This document shows positions 13,733 through 13,991 of a stretch of 13,991 nt of DNA, one piece after another. The notes below the pieces were generated by a model. That model did no database searches. It was not told the origin of the DNA and saw only the letters and a list, made by a program, of their open reading frames with translations. The position numbers and the translations under genes were made by a program. The DNA comes from Porphyromonadaceae bacterium UBA7087 (lineage in GTDB: Bacteria; Bacteroidota; Bacteroidia; Bacteroidales; Muribaculaceae), in contig DKYZ01000039.1 in the NCBI GenBank assembly GCA_002493515.1, forward strand, positions 10,624 to 24,614. The letters are read 5' to 3'. Position 1 is the first letter of the stretch; each line of letters opens with the position of its first letter.

Positions 13733-13814
13733 GCCCAGATGGCGGAATCGGTAGACGCGCTGGTCTCAAACACCAGTGGAGCAATCCGTGCCGGTTCGAC
13801 CCCGGCTCTGGGTA
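13733..13814 (+). tRNA. tRNA-Leu (anticodon CAA)
   Basis: A cloverleaf of 82 bases. The acceptor stem is GCCCAGA (13733-13739) with TCTGGGT (13807-13813; one terminal G-U), and the discriminator is A. The anticodon stem is CTGGT / ACCAG with loop CTCAAAC, giving CAA, which reads UUG. A long class II variable arm and a T-arm GCCGG-TTCGACC-CCGGC follow. The long variable arm and discriminator A agree with leucine. CCA is not encoded; the next bases are CGA. Confidence 0.96.
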
Positions 13815-13818
13815 CGAG

Positions 13819-13858
13819 GCGGGGAGCTTTCTAAAGAAAGCTCCCCGCTGTGCTTTTG
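13819..13858 (+). terminator. Rho-independent terminator of tRNA-Leu
   Basis: A perfect 13-base-pair stem, GCGGGGAGCTTTC (13819-13831) with GAAAGCTCCCCGC (13836-13848), and a TAAA loop, followed by TGTGCTTTT. It starts four bases after the tRNA. Confidence 0.9.
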
Positions 13859-13991
13859 ATCGGAGGGATCGGAGGGATCGGGGGGATCGGAATTATCGGA
13901 GGGATCGGGGGGATCGGAATTATCGGAGGGATCGGAATTATCGGGGAAATCGGAGTTATCGATTGCCCTGATTATTCTGATTATTCTGATT
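13859..13991. repeat. 9-base tandem repeat (ATCGGANNN) changing to CTGATTATT
   Basis: Eleven gapless nonamers run from 13859 to 13957: ATCGGAGGG twice, ATCGGGGGG, ATCGGAATT, ATCGGAGGG, ATCGGGGGG, ATCGGAATT, ATCGGAGGG, ATCGGAATT, ATCGGGGAA, ATCGGAGTT. After ATCGATTGC the array changes at 13968 to CTGATTATT units (two plus a partial) running off the edge, still with 9-base period. It begins directly after the tRNA-Leu terminator and I see no credible gene in it. Confidence 0.9.

Noticed and set aside
13693..13971. Plus-strand 92-codon frame ending in Arg-Asp-Arg repeats
   Set aside because: It runs through the tRNA-Leu gene and its terminator; the repetitive end is just the 9-base repeat read in one frame.
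13775..13991. Open minus-strand frame entering from the right edge with D-N-S / D-P-S triplets, similar to the DUF2807 tail
   Set aside because: In this frame it continues through the terminator and into the tRNA anticodon before stopping. A second minus frame stops at 13956 and could be the end of a gene beyond the window, but only about 35 bases are visible, too little to call.
1..13991. Sigma-54 dependent (-24/-12) promoters near the window's genes
   Set aside because: I looked for TGGCAC-N5-TTGC in the intergenic gaps and found no convincing match; the promoters seen are the vegetative Bacteroidetes type.

Overview
The window looks like chromosomal DNA of a Bacteroidales bacterium, most likely a Muribaculaceae-type gut organism. 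This rests on several signs. The promoters follow the Bacteroidetes pattern (TTTG, about 20 bases, then TAnnTTTG). Most starts lack a strong Shine-Dalgarno. Large secreted proteins end in a short sorting-like tail with the pattern G-R-x-V, then P, G-I-x-I, DGSTR. The AraC regulator carries TPR repeats and a membrane anchor. The species assignment is inference; no rRNA is present.

Layout. A head-GIN (DUF2807) secreted protein enters from the left edge on the minus strand (1-791). Behind it is a tight minus-strand operon, rpoN, then an M16 zinc peptidase, then dusB (4479 down to 882). Reading away from rpoN on the plus strand is a membrane-anchored TPR protein (4655-5338). It converges on the fluoride channel gene crcB (5917-5528, minus); between them lie two nearly identical copies of a bidirectional terminator. 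Divergent from crcB is an unrecognised 488-residue envelope protein (6111-7577), followed by a heptamer tandem repeat and a strong hairpin terminator.

The right half is a minus-strand block. It starts with a membrane-spanning TPR/AraC regulator (13612-11903), then a 703-residue fibronectin-type-III/jelly-roll secreted protein (11748-9637), then a 607-residue Omp28-like secreted thioredoxin-fold protein with a CGWC motif (9534-7711). Three copies of the 10-mer GTCTTAAAAC, two of them a perfect inverted repeat, lie between the regulator and the promoter of the 703-residue gene. They are the best candidate operator in the window. I infer that the regulator senses an envelope signal and controls the two secreted proteins.

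A tRNA-Leu(CAA) gene diverges from the regulator through back-to-back promoters and ends in its own terminator. It is followed by a 9-base tandem repeat with consensus ATCGGANNN. The same 9-base repeat, in the same orientation, is at the left edge, where it lies inside the C-terminal tail of the DUF2807 gene.

No intergenic stretch exceeds 300 bases. The longest are 5339-5527 (duplicated terminators) and 5918-6110 (crcB leader plus the promoter of the 488-residue gene). I saw no insertion sequence, phage gene, CRISPR array or toxin-antitoxin pair.
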